Shown: piece after piece, positions 20,946-30,945 of the stretch | How positions within the stretch are numbered: the stretch's first letter is position 1 | How the letters are laid out: each line of letters begins with the position of its first letter | Assembly: GCF_042186555.1 (NCBI RefSeq) | Contig: NC_133332.1 | Coordinates: 234,392,015 to 234,456,014, forward strand | Source of the DNA: Aquarana catesbeiana | Lineage: Eukaryota; Chordata; Amphibia; Anura; Ranidae | Length of the DNA: 64,000 nt | Direction: 5' to 3' | The notes under the pieces: model-generated | Database searches by the model: none | What the model was told of the DNA's origin: nothing | The model's input: the letters and a program-made list of their open reading frames with translations, nothing else | Position numbers and translations under genes: made by a program

Positions 20946-21017
20946 GTATGCTGCCATGAAGATACGATAGGAAAGGAAAATTACGGAAAGGTGAGTATAC
21001 AATTTTCCGTTTTCCTG
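20946..21017. repeat. DIRS internal complementary region
   Basis: GTATGCTGCCATGAAGATAC through to CAATTTTCCG mirrors the extreme left terminus (20761-20826) with few differences. It lies directly beyond the recombinase stop codon on the minus strand. Confidence 0.75.
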
Positions 21018-21086
21018 TGGCATCATGGCAGCATACACTTTGGGGAGTAACTCGCAAAGACTGGGTGGGAATTCAAACTAAGTTTA

Positions 21087-22514
21087 TTAACAAAGAACAG
21101 AAGAATTGGCCTGGATAACGGATCTTCCGAAATCCACCGTGGATAAGCAGGCGGAATCCACCTTGTAATGGGACATAAAGGTGCTCCTGGAAGACCAGGT
21201 GGCCGCTCTGCAAATTGTCTCCGCCGAGACTCGACAATATGCTGCCCAGGAGGTTGCCACTGCCCTAGTGGAGTGTGCCCTTAAGCCCTCAGGTACTTGA
21301 TGATTGCTTAGTGAGTAGGCCTTTTTGATGGTCTTCACCAGCCATGACGCAATTGTGCGTGAGGATGCCGCTTGACTTCTCTTGAATCCATGCGGAATGA
21401 TTAGGAGACTTTCGGTCTTCCTGATGGATCTGGTAGCTGAAAGATACTGCAGGACATTACCCTTGACGTCCAGAGGGTGAGGGTCGCCTTGTTCCAAACT
21501 GAGGGCCGGAAGGTTAATCTCCTGGTTGAAGTGAAAGGACGAGGATACCTTGGGGATGAACCGGTCCGAAGGTTTCAAGACTAACCTGTTTGGCAATACA
21601 ATCAGATATGGATCACTGGCCATTAGGGCTTGCATCTCTGACACCCTCTTAGCCGATGTTATGGCTATCAGGAATGAGACTTTCAGCGTCAGATCCCATA
21701 AGGATATGTTCTCATTAGGAAAAAACGGCTCCTTAGATAAAGCTTCCAGTACGACTGAGAGGTCCCAGACTGGGAAGGAAGGTTTCCTAGGCGGCCTCAG
21801 CTTTAGACAGGCCCTTTGGAACTGAACCACAAGGGGATCTTGAGCCCATCTGACTCCTGTCAAGGCGGACAGGGCCGAGACTTGGACCTTTAAGGTACTT
21901 GATCTAAGGCCCTTCTCTAGGCCTAACTGAAGAAACTCCAGGACCTGTGACACCGATGGTGAGGATGGGTTCCAACCTTGCTGTTGAGCGAAGGCGGTAA
22001 ACTTCTCCCAGACTCGCCTGTAAGTATTATTCATGGTAGGCCTCCTGGCCTGGAGAAGGGTATCCGCTACCCTCTGGGAACAGCCTTGCTCTAGGTACCT
22101 AGCCCTTTCAGTCTCCAAGCCATCAAATGTAGCTTCTCCGGGTTCGGGTGAAGAAGATGACCTTGGGAGAGTAGGTCTGATGACAACGGAAGGGGCAGGG
22201 GATCTGCCGTATTCAGCTGCATCAGAGTGGTAAACCATGGCCTCCTCGGCCAGAAGGGAATCACTGCCACCGCCAGTGCCGATGACTCCTTGAGTCTCAG
22301 GAGAAACCTCGCTATGAGAGGAGTTGGAGGGAAGATGTATCCCAGCTGGAAGTTCCAGGGGTGCAGGAGACAATCCGTCCCCTCCGCCGAAGGGAATGGT
22401 ATTCTTGATAGGAATCTCCGGCATTTCGCATTCTCTGGGGTTGCCGCCAGGTCTATCTCTGGTAAACCCCAAGTCTGGGATATGAGGGCGTAGGCCTGTG
22501 GGTTCAGAGACCAC
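21087..22514 (-). CDS. DIRS tyrosine recombinase (YR)
   Basis: Integrates the circular DNA copy of the DIRS element by tyrosine recombination. The 475-codon open frame has a SAM-like N-terminal core-binding part near residues 150-240 (YRRVWEKFTAFAQQQGW, STLKVQVSALSAL). The C-terminal catalytic domain has Arg in ITSAKRVSEMQAL, HxxR in RAHSTRAVATSWA, and the presumed nucleophile Tyr in MSHYKVDSA, in the proper order. The domain is open to its own stop. The first part of the frame overlaps the RNase H/methyltransferase frame and is probably non-coding or shared. With all catalytic residues kept, the recombinase module may be intact. Confidence 0.85.
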   Translation of the reverse strand: MVSEPTGLRPHIPDLGFTRDRPGGNPRECEMPEIPIKNTIPFGGGDGLSPAPLELPAGIHLPSNSSHSEVSPETQGVIGTGGGSDSLLAEEAMVYHSDAAEYGRSPAPSVVIRPTLPRSSSSPEPGEATFDGLETERARYLEQGCSQRVADTLLQARRPTMNNTYRRVWEKFTAFAQQQGWNPSSPSVSQVLEFLQLGLEKGLRSSTLKVQVSALSALTGVRWAQDPLVVQFQRACLKLRPPRKPSFPVWDLSVVLEALSKEPFFPNENISLWDLTLKVSFLIAITSAKRVSEMQALMASDPYLIVLPNRLVLKPSDRFIPKVSSSFHFNQEINLPALSLEQGDPHPLDVKGNVLQYLSATRSIRKTESLLIIPHGFKRSQAASSRTIASWLVKTIKKAYSLSNHQVPEGLRAHSTRAVATSWAAYCRVSAETICRAATWSSRSTFMSHYKVDSACLSTVDFGRSVIQANSSVLC

Positions 22515-22861
22515 TCGTGGTTAGAGGTGAAATTCCTGCTCAGCGAGTCGGCCAGCACATTCTGGACTCCCTGAACATAGATTGCCCTTAGGCTTAACAG
22601 GTTCACTTGTGCCCACTCTAGGACAAGACGGACCTCCTGCATCATGGACCTGCTTCTGGTGCCTCCCTGCCTGTTGACATAGGCAACCGCAACCTTGTTG
22701 TCCATTCTCAGAAGAACATGTCTTCCTCTCAAGAGGGAGCTGAAGGACAGGAGCGCCTGGAGTGCTGCTCTCATTTGGCACTGTGTCCTGTGCCCTGAAT
22801 GGCCAGAGGCCTTAAGCCGCAAAGTGCTGATGGTGAGCTCCCCACCCCTGCAGACTGGCAT
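22091..22861 (-). pseudogene. DIRS RNase H and methyltransferase-like domain (frameshifted from RT)
   Basis: It continues the RT frame after a shift near 22850. RNase H motifs include RMDNKVAVAYVNRQGG and VLADSLSR. The DIRS-specific methyltransferase-like block follows, with DLAATPENAKC, PWNFQLGYIFPP and AVIPFWPRRPWF. RNase H removes template RNA; the role of the methyltransferase-like domain in DIRS is not settled. The shift relative to 22812-23918 marks this copy as damaged unless frameshifting is used. Confidence 0.78.
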
Positions 22862-23918
22862 CTGAGGTCACCGTCTCCTGGTGAGGGGTGATAATGTTCT
22901 TGCACCTTCTTAAGTTGCGAGGCCGAGTCCACCACAGCAATGATTGCTTCACCTCCTGAGTGATGTGAATCGACTGGGACATTGAAATCCCGTTCCACTG
23001 GCGCAGGAAGGAAATCTGGAAAGGCCTCGAGTTCCACTGCGCCCACTGAACCATCGGAATGGTGGATGCCAAAGAGCCCAGGATACTGAGGCATGTTCTG
23101 GCTGGTAGTCTCTTGGCCGAGATAGCCTTCTTCACCTTCTGAATCAGGGGAGGAATCTTCTCCTCTGGAAGCTCCACCGTGTTCTCTCTCGTGTCCAGCT
23201 CGGCCCCTAAAAAGACCATTCTCTGAGTGGGATGGATACTGCTTTTCTCCCAGTTTATCAGCCACCCTAGAGACTGTAAGGTGGAGACCAGGATTCCCCG
23301 ATGCTGGATGAGAGATTCCTTGTTGTCCGAGAGAAGCAGGATGTCGTCCAGGTAATGGTGGACTCTTAATCCCCTCTCTCTCAAGTGGGCTATAATGGGC
23401 AATAGGACTTTCGTGAACGTCCTAGGTGCGGTGGAAATTCCAAAAGGAAGACTTCGGAATTGGAAGTGCCAGCTGTTTATCGTAAATCGGAGGAATCTCT
23501 GGAACTCTGCGTGAATTGGGATATGTAAGTATGCGTCTTGAAGATCGATTGAGAGCATCCAGTCTCCCCGATTTATCGCCTGGAGAATTGATTGAAGGCT
23601 CTCCATCCTGAATGTTTCTACCCAAATTGACCGGTTGAGTTTCTTTAGGTCCAGGACGGGACGAAAGTCCCCTGACTTTTTCCTTACCAGGAAGAGAGGG
23701 AATAGAAACCTTGACCTCTTTGAGATGGTGCGACCTCCACTATTGCTTGTTTTCTTAACAGGTCCTGGATATACTGGACCAAGGACAGCCTTTTCTCTCT
23801 GGAAGGAGGAAGTTTGGTTGCGCAGAAGTGACCCCTTGGAGGGTGGTTCTTGAACGACCACCTGTGCCCGACCCAGATGGTGGATACTGTCCATGGATCT
23901 TTTATCAATTCCGCCCAA
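22812..23918 (-). CDS. DIRS reverse transcriptase (with start of RNase H)
   Basis: Copies element RNA to DNA. Visible motifs: LFLVRKKSGDFRPVLDLKKLN (fingers), MLSIDLQDAYLHIPI (palm Asp), FRSLPFGISTAPRTFTK, and the catalytic HHYLDDILLLS (YxDD). Near the end TSDASLQGWGAHHQ is the RNase H start. The N-terminal finger region (TSFKLVWAELIKDPWTVS through KQAIVEVAPSQRGQGF) lies in another frame at 24184-23700, so a frameshift separates the two. The palm is intact. Confidence 0.85.
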   Translation of the reverse strand: MGGIDKRSMDSIHHLGRAQVVVQEPPSKGSLLRNQTSSFQREKAVLGPVYPGPVKKTSNSGGRTISKRSRFLFPLFLVRKKSGDFRPVLDLKKLNRSIWVETFRMESLQSILQAINRGDWMLSIDLQDAYLHIPIHAEFQRFLRFTINSWHFQFRSLPFGISTAPRTFTKVLLPIIAHLRERGLRVHHYLDDILLLSDNKESLIQHRGILVSTLQSLGWLINWEKSSIHPTQRMVFLGAELDTRENTVELPEEKIPPLIQKVKKAISAKRLPARTCLSILGSLASTIPMVQWAQWNSRPFQISFLRQWNGISMSQSIHITQEVKQSLLWWTRPRNLRRCKNIITPHQETVTSDASLQGWGAHHQHFAA

Positions 23919-24184
23919 ACCAACTTGAAACTTGTGAGCCTGGCACCCACTACCGCTGGTTGGGCGGGCGTACCTTCAAAACGGTTTCTGTTCATTGGAG
24001 GCCGGGGTCTTGGTTTTTTGGAATTTGAGGAAGGACGTCTGAGGGTTCTTCCAAGTTCTCCTGTACTCCTTCCCAGGTCTATAGGATTTTGCATCCCTGT
24101 ATCTTTCCGGGAGATTGCGCTTGAAGGGAGGCGCTCTTTGCTGTTTTGGTCTTCTGTCTGAAGAGATAAGACCAGACTTCCCAC
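23684..24184 (-). pseudogene. DIRS RT N-terminal segment in a second frame
   Basis: It ends in the sequence expected just before LFLVRKKSG (QAIVEVAPSQRGQGFYS). One or two base changes near 23700-23720 separate it from the main RT frame. It overlaps the end of the Gag-like frame (23976-24446), as in DIRS elements where ORF1 and the polyprotein frame overlap. Confidence 0.65.
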
Positions 24185-24446
24185 CTGTCACTTTGGATAT
24201 TGCTGTATCCAGCTTTGCGCCAAAGAGGTTAATTCCATCATATGGAATCCTGCACCAGTTGGACTTTGAGGCCGGGTCGGCTGACCAGGGTTTAAGCCAC
24301 AACGCCCTCCTGACCATTACCGTGGCTAACATAGATCTCGAAGCGGACCTAATGGTATCCACCGAGGCTTCCGTCACGAAGTCTCCTGCGAGACTGAGTT
24401 CCTGTAGGGCTTTAACAATCTGGTCTTGATCTGCGCCTTCAGCCAC
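23976..24446 (-). pseudogene. DIRS Gag-like ORF, C-terminal part
   Basis: Downstream portion of the structural-type protein: MLATVMVRRALWLKPWSAD, then a basic region with KEYRRTWKNPQ. It is separated from the N-terminal part by a frame change near 24460. Function is inferred from position only. Confidence 0.6.
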
Positions 24447-24467
24447 GAGTTTCGCAGTGTTTGCAGA

Positions 24468-25388
24468 CTACCCGGAAATAGCTTTCCCGACAGCGGCCAG
24501 TGCCACTGCTGGTCTGCAGGCACCCCCTGCGAAAACGTAAGCCCTTTTAAGGTCCGTATCCACCTTTCTATCCAGGACATCCCTGAACGTCACTGCGTCC
24601 TCAAAGGGAAGCGTCACATGCCTGGCTAGGCGCATCAAAGAGGCATCCACCACTGGAGGGGAAACCAGGGGAGATACCCTGGGTTCTTTTAGAGGATACA
24701 ACTTGGTAAGCCTGTTAGAGGGACTAACTTTCTTCTCTGGATTCTGCCATTCATCTTTAATAAGCTCATCCAGTTCCTCTATGAATGGAAAGGCTTCAGG
24801 TACTTTCTTGAGATTTGGAAAATACTTCCTTTGTTTCTGTTGTACCTCTTCAGGTTCTTCCCAGTTAATCGCTTCCTTGACCGATTTCACAAAGGGGCCT
24901 ATGAGCGAAAAATCAAAGCCTGCTGCCACCTCCAGTTCTTCCTCATCTGACGGGAATTCTTGTTCCCTAGATGTACTGGGATGGGATGGGGAGGTGCTTA
25001 GGGCTGTAACCTCCACGTCTGGAGTTGAGATATGCGTAGCAGGGACTCCGGTAGGCTCTACAGTGACCAGTTCTTTCTCTCTGGTGGCTTCGTCCATGCA
25101 TTTGCGGCAGGCTAATCTGTCTGGTAGGGCTGTGGCCCCGCATACCCAGCAAGCATTCCCTGCCGGCCGGGAGGGATGTGCAGGAGACTGACGTCTACGT
25201 GCAGGGGATCTCCTGTGATAGGAACGCCTATGCCTGGAGTAGGAACGACTCCTCCTACGGCTTCCTCTGTGGGCTGAGTGACTTCTGCCGCGTGAGCGGC
25301 TTCGCCTATGGCTGGAGCGGCTTCTCCTGTGAGAGGTCTCTCTTTGTCTTGATTTTGACGACCTTGATGACCTGGTAGGGCTGACCAA
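24468..25388 (-). CDS. DIRS Gag-like ORF1, N-terminal part with Arg/Ser-rich region
   Basis: The first ORF of the element, 306 codons. Residues 1-75 are extremely Arg/Ser-rich (RSRSSHRRSRSRGRS type), followed by a CxxC-x11-CxxC candidate zinc knuckle (CWVCGATALPDRLACRKC). An acidic Ser/Thr-rich linker and an alpha-helical part (GPFVKSVKEAINWEEPEEVQ) follow. RS-rich ORF1 proteins occur in vertebrate DIRS elements and are thought to bind nucleic acid. The start codon choice is uncertain. Confidence 0.7.
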   Translation of the reverse strand: MVSPTRSSRSSKSRQRETSHRRSRSSHRRSRSRGRSHSAHRGSRRRSRSYSRHRRSYHRRSPARRRQSPAHPSRPAGNACWVCGATALPDRLACRKCMDEATREKELVTVEPTGVPATHISTPDVEVTALSTSPSHPSTSREQEFPSDEEELEVAAGFDFSLIGPFVKSVKEAINWEEPEEVQQKQRKYFPNLKKVPEAFPFIEELDELIKDEWQNPEKKVSPSNRLTKLYPLKEPRVSPLVSPPVVDASLMRLARHVTLPFEDAVTFRDVLDRKVDTDLKRAYVFAGGACRPAVALAAVGKAISG

Positions 25389-25983
25389 TTAGGCAGCATT
25401 AGTACGATCCTGCTCTTTTTTTCAATCTTCACTACTTACCATGGAAATCCTCCCCCCTTACCTATTGAGCTGATGGTGATCTGCCGGGGCAGCGGTCTCC
25501 ATGGAAAGGAAACTGTGATAGACCCCAAGGGGGAACGCCAGAAGGAAAAACAGAGCTGATAAAGCAATCAGGGTGTCTTCAGGAACCAGAGACATCATAT
25601 AATGACAGATTGAGGCTTTTAAAACAACCACCATGGCCGCCGAGGTCACGACCCGCCCGCACATGCTCAGTAGCGGCGCGCCCCGCTCGGCGCCATCTTG
25701 GAACCTGGCAAACCGACCAGGCCACCCTGAGAGCGCACACCGCACACGCAGAAGGAATGAAAAGTGTAATGGAGACCGCTGCACACAACTAAGCCTATTT
25801 AAGGCTTATACTGGAGCCGCAACATACCCCTGAGATCACCAGAGTGGGGTTCCTTCAATCTAGCTCATTTAGAGGCTGTACAGGTAAGGACTTCCACCCA
25901 GGAGAGGCTAGAACCTGGCTGGGGCGAAGTCGGTAAGGGGGTGCTTCTGACATCTTCAGTCCTTCAGGTGAGGAAAAATAAGA

Positions 25984-26090
25984 GAATACTGGGGCGGGGG
26001 CCATCTTTACAACTTATAGCTATGTGGTCCTATCAGGTTGTGCGGGGCGGAGTCACAACCCAAAGTGTATGCTGCCATGATGCGACACGA
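25984..26090. repeat. DIRS right terminal repeat
   Basis: Inverted match to 20817-20914 (GAGAATACTGGGGCGGGGGC through GTATGCTGCCATG). It ends just before AAGCCAGATG, where the interrupted PLE frame resumes as K-S-Q-M-L-R-V-R-R-N-C. Confidence 0.78.
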
Positions 26091-26424
26091 AAGCCAGATG
26101 TTAAGAGTAAGAAGGAATTGCAATAAAAAAGTAGATTATGACATGCAAGAAGAATTGATTTTGGAAAGATTTAAGGAAACGGATATGATTTGAAAGATTT
26201 AAATTTGAAAGATTTAAAAAATTAAAGAAACTATTAGAGATTTAGATAGGGAATCTTTATTTAAGAGTAGCGTTAATAAGACAAAAGATTATGGTGTGGC
26301 TTTTTTAACTGGTTACACCAGACAATATAAACAGTTTGAAAAGATAATTAGAGAACATTGGCCTTTGTTATTGAAAGATAGAGAGCTTAAAAGGTACTTT
26401 ACCAATCCAACCTCAGTTCATTTA
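26091..26424 (+). pseudogene. Penelope-like element RT C-terminal segment, resumed
   Basis: Continuation of 20514-20760 after the DIRS: LRVRRNCNKKVDYDMQEEL, then after several stops TKDYGVAFLTGYTRQYKQFE, REHWPLLLKDRELKRYF and NPTSVHLYQ. The last codons join in frame with 32999-33007 (GTA AGG) and 37423 onward (TTAAAGTTGGCACATAAT), so two further insertions interrupt the frame. Confidence 0.78.
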
Positions 26425-26506
26425 TACCAGGGGTGTCCAAACTTTTTTCAAAGAGGGCCAGATTTGATGAAGTGAACATGCATGAGGGCCGGTCTATTTG
26501 CCTGAC

Positions 26507-27308
26507 ATTATTATTATTATTATTATTATTATTATACAGGATCTATATAGCACCAACAGTTTATGCAGCGCTTTACAATATAAAAAGGAGACAATACAGT
26601 TATAATACAATAAAATACAAGAGAGATTCAGGGCTCGCCTGAAGGTAGCAAGTGTAGGGGATAGCCGGACCGGTGAGGGTTCCAGAGGATGGGAGAGGCT
26701 CTGGAGAAATTCTGGAGACGAGCATGGGAGGAGGAGACGAGAGAGCTTGAGAGTAGAAGGTCTTGAGAAGAGCAAAAGGGACTATTTGGGTGATATTTGG
26801 AGACAAGATTGGTGATGTAGCTTGGGGCAGAGTTGTGAATGGCTTTGTATGTTGTGGTTAGTATTTTGAATTTAATACGCTGGGTGATTGGTGCCATTGT
26901 AGGGGTTGGAGGAGAGGGTTGGCAGACACTGAGCGGTTGGTAAGGTGGATAAGTCTGGCAGCAGCATTCATGATAGACTGAAGAGGGGATAGCGTATGGA
27001 GAGGCAGGCCAATGATAAGGGAGTTGCAATAGTCAAGGCGAGAGATAACGAGGGAGTGAATGAGGAGCTTGGTGGTTTCATTTGTTAAAAAGGGGCGAAA
27101 TTTAAAGATGTTACGGAGGTGAATTCTACAAACTTTTGACAACGATTGGACTTGGGACTGAAATGACAAGTCAGAGTCTAGGATTACACCGAGTACCCTG
27201 GCGTGAGGGGAGGAACTGATAGTTGCATTGTTGAATTTGATGGGAAAGTCATGGAGCGGGGCACGGGTGGGGGGGAATATTAATAGCTCAGTTTTAGAGA
27301 GATTTAGT
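26507..27308 (-). pseudogene. L2-clade LINE reverse transcriptase C-terminal half (first block)
   Basis: Minus-strand protein blocks typical of L2: KLNLSKTELLIFPPTRAP, ARVLGVILDSDLSFQSQV, LIHSLVISRLDYCNSLIIGL, AAARLIHLTNRSV, ITQRIKFKILTTTYKAIHNS. Its 3' tail is an (ATT)n run at 26507-26534. It is interrupted after the KLNLS codons by two TTAA elements (27309-28918) and continues at 28919-29140 with the catalytic YADDTQIYLST. Confidence 0.85.
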
Positions 27309-27312
27309 TTAA

Positions 27313-27944
27313 AGTGGATGTAAACCCAAATTTTTTTTTTTTTTTTATCATACTGTAGCGTATACGATTTCCTATCATTTGAGCCCAGTCTTGCCACACA
27401 GAGTTAATCCATCTCTGAGCAATCCTCTTTTATTGTTCAGTGAGATAAATCTTGACAAACTGAGAAAAACTTTGTCAAATCCTCCCCCTTGCTGTGAGTG
27501 ACAGGTGATTTACATATCTCGTGCACTAGCCTAAGACATGCATTATTTTTTAATTCCCTCCCACTCCTTTCTTCAGCAGCTCTGCAAGGATTGGCTGTTC
27601 CACACCTCAGCATGATTTGGCATGCTGAAGTCATGTGGTTACTTTCCTGTCTTTTCACTGGATGTTAGAGATCATAGCAGAAGTTCAGTGTTAAAAATAC
27701 ACAAGAGAAAGTGCATATTGACAAGGGTAGTGTAGAGGTGGGCGGGGATTCTAATGACATCACGACTCCACCCACTGAGCTCCAGATAACAGACCCACCC
27801 ACAGAATATGCAGTTTTTCGGGTCTAATAACAGACAGAGGGAAGACATTTGACAGGTAAAGATACATGCAGGAGACATGTATATCCTTATAGATAACCCC
27901 TATGGCAGTAGTTTAGAAAGGATGACATTGGGTTTACATCCACT
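27313..27944. mobile_element. TTAA-flanked miniature element (AAAGTGGATGTAAACCC termini)
   Basis: Perfect inverted ends AGTGGATGTAAACCC (27313) and GGGTTTACATCCACT (to 27944), with TTAA at 27309-27312 and 27945-27948. 632 bp, no coding capacity. Confidence 0.85.
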
Positions 27945-27948
27945 TTAA

Positions 27949-28914
27949 CCACTTCCCACCCGGCCACTGCACATAAACGGCCGGGTGGGCTATCTCTCCT
28001 TCTGAGTGGACGTTCAGGAACGTCCCTCAGAAGGCGCGGGATTGCGCGCGCGCAGCAGCACGATCCCGATGCGCTCGTGTCACCCGGACACGGCGCATCT
28101 CCGATCGGTAGGAGGGCTCAGCGATTGGCCCTCCTGATCACATGACGGCCGTGTCGAATCACAGCCGTCATGTGATGTAAACACAGAGCCGGTTGCTAGG
28201 CAATCTGCTCTGCTCTCCTCACACGGAAGTTGTCAGTGAGGAGAGGAGAGCGGATCGCTGCAGCCGGTTGGTGATCAGTGAGTATGAGCTGCTTTTTACA
28301 GCTTTTTACTCACTGATCACCAGTCTAGTGTCCCCACAATGTAAAAAAAACACAAAGTAAACACACAATGTTCTCAAAACATGTCCCCAAAATACATGTC
28401 CCCAAAACACATGTCCCCACATAGTAAAAACACCTGTCCCCCACATATGTCCTAGTAAAATCACATGTCCCAATGATTATCTACACACATATGTCCGTGA
28501 TCACCTGCGCACATCTGTACATGATCATTTGCGCACATGTGTCCGTGATCACACGAACCAATTATTATACACTTAACGGAATTTTTTTAAACAAAAACAT
28601 GTAGCAGAATACATTTTGGCTTAAATTTATGACAAAATTCGATTTTATTGGATTTTTATTAAAATAGAAAGAAGAAAATAATGTTTTTTTTCCAAATTTC
28701 CGCTCTTTTTTTCGCTTATATCGCAAAACATAAAAAACGGAGTCACGAATAAATACCACCAAAAGTAAGCTCTATTTGTGTGAACAAAATGATAAATATT
28801 TCATTTGGGTACAGCATTGTATGACCGCGCAATTGTCAATGAAATTGTGAGAGCGCTGAAAGCTGAAAATTGGTCTGGGAAGGAAGGGGGCGAAAGTGCC
28901 CAGTATTGAAGTGG
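27949..28914. mobile_element. TTAA-flanked element (CCACTTC termini)
   Basis: TTAA at 27945-27948 and 28915-28918; ends CCACTTC and GAAGTGG. GC-rich hairpins occur at the left (CGGCCGGGTGGGC region, ACATGACGGCCGTG with its inverse) and an AT-rich right half. It is homologous to 47219-47845 and to the ends of 33012-37422. piggyBac- or Kolobok-like TTAA use is inferred. Confidence 0.8.
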
Positions 28915-28918
28915 TTAA

Positions 28919-29140
28919 GGAAGTGGTGCGACATCCATGCGGATATGTCAGTTAGTAAGTTAGTAATGCGAAAGGAGACTGAAGGAGTGAGGTTAGGAGT
29001 AGACAGATAGATTTGGGTGTCATCAGCGTATAAGTGGTATTGGAAGCCGTGGGCGGTTATCAAGTGACCAGGGGAGGAGGTGTAGATAGAGAAGAGAAGG
29101 GGTCCAAGACAGAGCCTTGGGGGACCCCCACATTCTTTGA
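28919..29140 (-). pseudogene. L2-clade LINE reverse transcriptase, catalytic segment (second block)
   Basis: Continuation of the L2 interrupted at 27308: on the minus strand THGFQYHLYADDTQIYLST includes the catalytic YADD, followed by NLLTDISAWMSHHFL. Upstream, LFSIYT-like codons end where hAT-like sequence resumes, so this copy is 5'-truncated. Confidence 0.82.
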
Positions 29141-29256
29141 ACCATTAAAATTCGGTCTAAGTGTGTTCGTCCGAGCACTAATACACTGCCCAATACAAAT
29201 TCTCTTTTCTTTGTGGCTGTGTGTGGTGAAGAGATTAGCTCGGGTGTGTTATTTGG

Positions 29257-29258
<2 letters not shown>

Positions 29259-29312
<54 letters not shown>
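29259..29312. repeat. (TA)n microsatellite, left of a Tc1
   Basis: About 25 TA units ending TTTATA directly at the Tc1 terminus. Together with 30949-31020 it was probably one TA array before the Tc1 inserted. Confidence 0.9.
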
Positions 29313-30945
29313 CACAGTGGGGACGGAAAGTATTCATACCCCCTTAAATGTTTCACTCTTTGTTATTTTGCAGCCATTTGCTAAAATCATTTAAGTTAAT
29401 TTTTTTTTCCTCATTAATGTACACACAGCACCCCATATTGACAGAAAAACACAGAATTATTGACATTTTTGCAGATTTATTAAAAAAGAAAAACTGAAAT
29501 ATCACATGGTCCTAAGTATTCAGACCCTTTGCTCAGTATTTAGTAGAAGCACCCTTTTGATCTAATACAGCCATGAGTCTTTTTGGGAAAGATGCAACAA
29601 GTTTTTCACACCTGGATTTGGGGATCCTCTGCCATTCCTCCTTGCAGATCCTCTCCAGTTCTGTCAGGTTGGATGGTAAAACGTTGGTGGACAGCCATTT
29701 TTAGCTCTCTACAGAGATGCTCAATTCGGTTTAAGTCAGGGCTCTGGCTGGGCCATTCAAGAACAGTCACGGAGTTGTTGTGAAGCCACTCCTTTGTTAC
29801 TTTAGCTGTGTGCTTAGGGTCATTGTCTTGTTGGAAGGTAAACCTTCGGCCCAGTCTGAGGTCCTGAGCACTCTGGAGAAGGTTTTCGTCCAGGATATCC
29901 TTGTACTTGGCCGCATTCATCTTTCCCTCAATTGCAACCAGTCGTCCTGTCCCTGCAGTTGAAAAACACCCCCACAGCATGATGCTGCCACCACCATGCT
30001 TCACTGTTGGGACTGTATTGGACAGGTGATGAGCAGTGCCTGGTTTTCTCCACACATACCGCTTAGAATTAAGGCCAAAAAGTTCTATCTTGGTCTCATC
30101 AGACCAGAGAATCTTATTTATCACCATCTTGGAGTCCTTCAAGTGATTTTTAGCAAACTCCATGTGGGCTTTCATGTGTCTTGCACTGAGGAGAAGCTTC
30201 CGTCGGGCCACTCTGCCATAAAGCCCCGACTGGCAGAGGGCTGCAGTGATGGTTGACTTTCTAGACCTTTCTCCCATCTCCCGACTGCATCTCTGGAGCT
30301 CAGCCACAGTGATCTTTGGGTTCTTCTGTACCTCTCTCTCCAAGGCTCTTCTCCCCCGATAGCTCAGTTTGGCTGGACGGCCAGCTCTAGGAAGGGTTCT
30401 GGTCGTCCCAAACGTCTTCCATTTAAGGATTATGGAGGCCACTGTGCTCTTAGGAACCTTAAGTGCAGCAGAATTTTTTTTGTAACCTTGGCCAGATCTG
30501 TGCCTTGCCACAATTCTGTCTCTGAGCTCTTCAGGCAGTTCCTTTGATCTCATGATTCTCATTTGCTCTGACATGCACTGTGAGCTGTAAGGTCTTATAA
30601 AGACAGGTGTGTGGCTTTCCTAACCAAGTCCAATCAGTATAATCAAACACATCTGGACTTAAATGAAGGTGTGGAACCATCTCAAGGATGATCAGAAGTA
30701 ATGGACAGCACCTAAGTTAAATATATGAGTGTCACAGCAAAGGGCCTGAATACTTAGGACTATGAGATATTTCAGTTTTTCTTTTTTAATAAATCTGCAA
30801 AAATGTCAACAATTCTGTGTTTTTCTGTCAATATGGGGTGCTGTGTGTACATTAATGAGGGAAAAAAATGAACTTAAATGATTTTAGAAAATGGCTGCAA
30901 TATAACAGTGAAAAATGTAAGGGGGTCTGAATACTTTCTGTCCCA

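Larger units (their letters stand above)
20761..26090 (-). mobile_element. DIRS-type tyrosine-recombinase retrotransposon, nearly complete
   Basis: DIRS elements encode Gag, RT/RNase H with a methyltransferase-like domain, and a tyrosine recombinase, and replicate through circular DNA using inverted terminal repeats and an internal complementary region. All of these are visible on the minus strand. Inverted ends of about 98 bp lie at 20817-20914 and 25984-26080, containing the CTATAAGTTGTAAAGATGG block. A complementary copy of the left tip is at 20946-21017. Insertion is into AAA of a PLE coding frame without a target duplication, as expected for recombinase-mediated insertion. A few frameshifts suggest a recently inactive copy. 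Confidence 0.88.
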
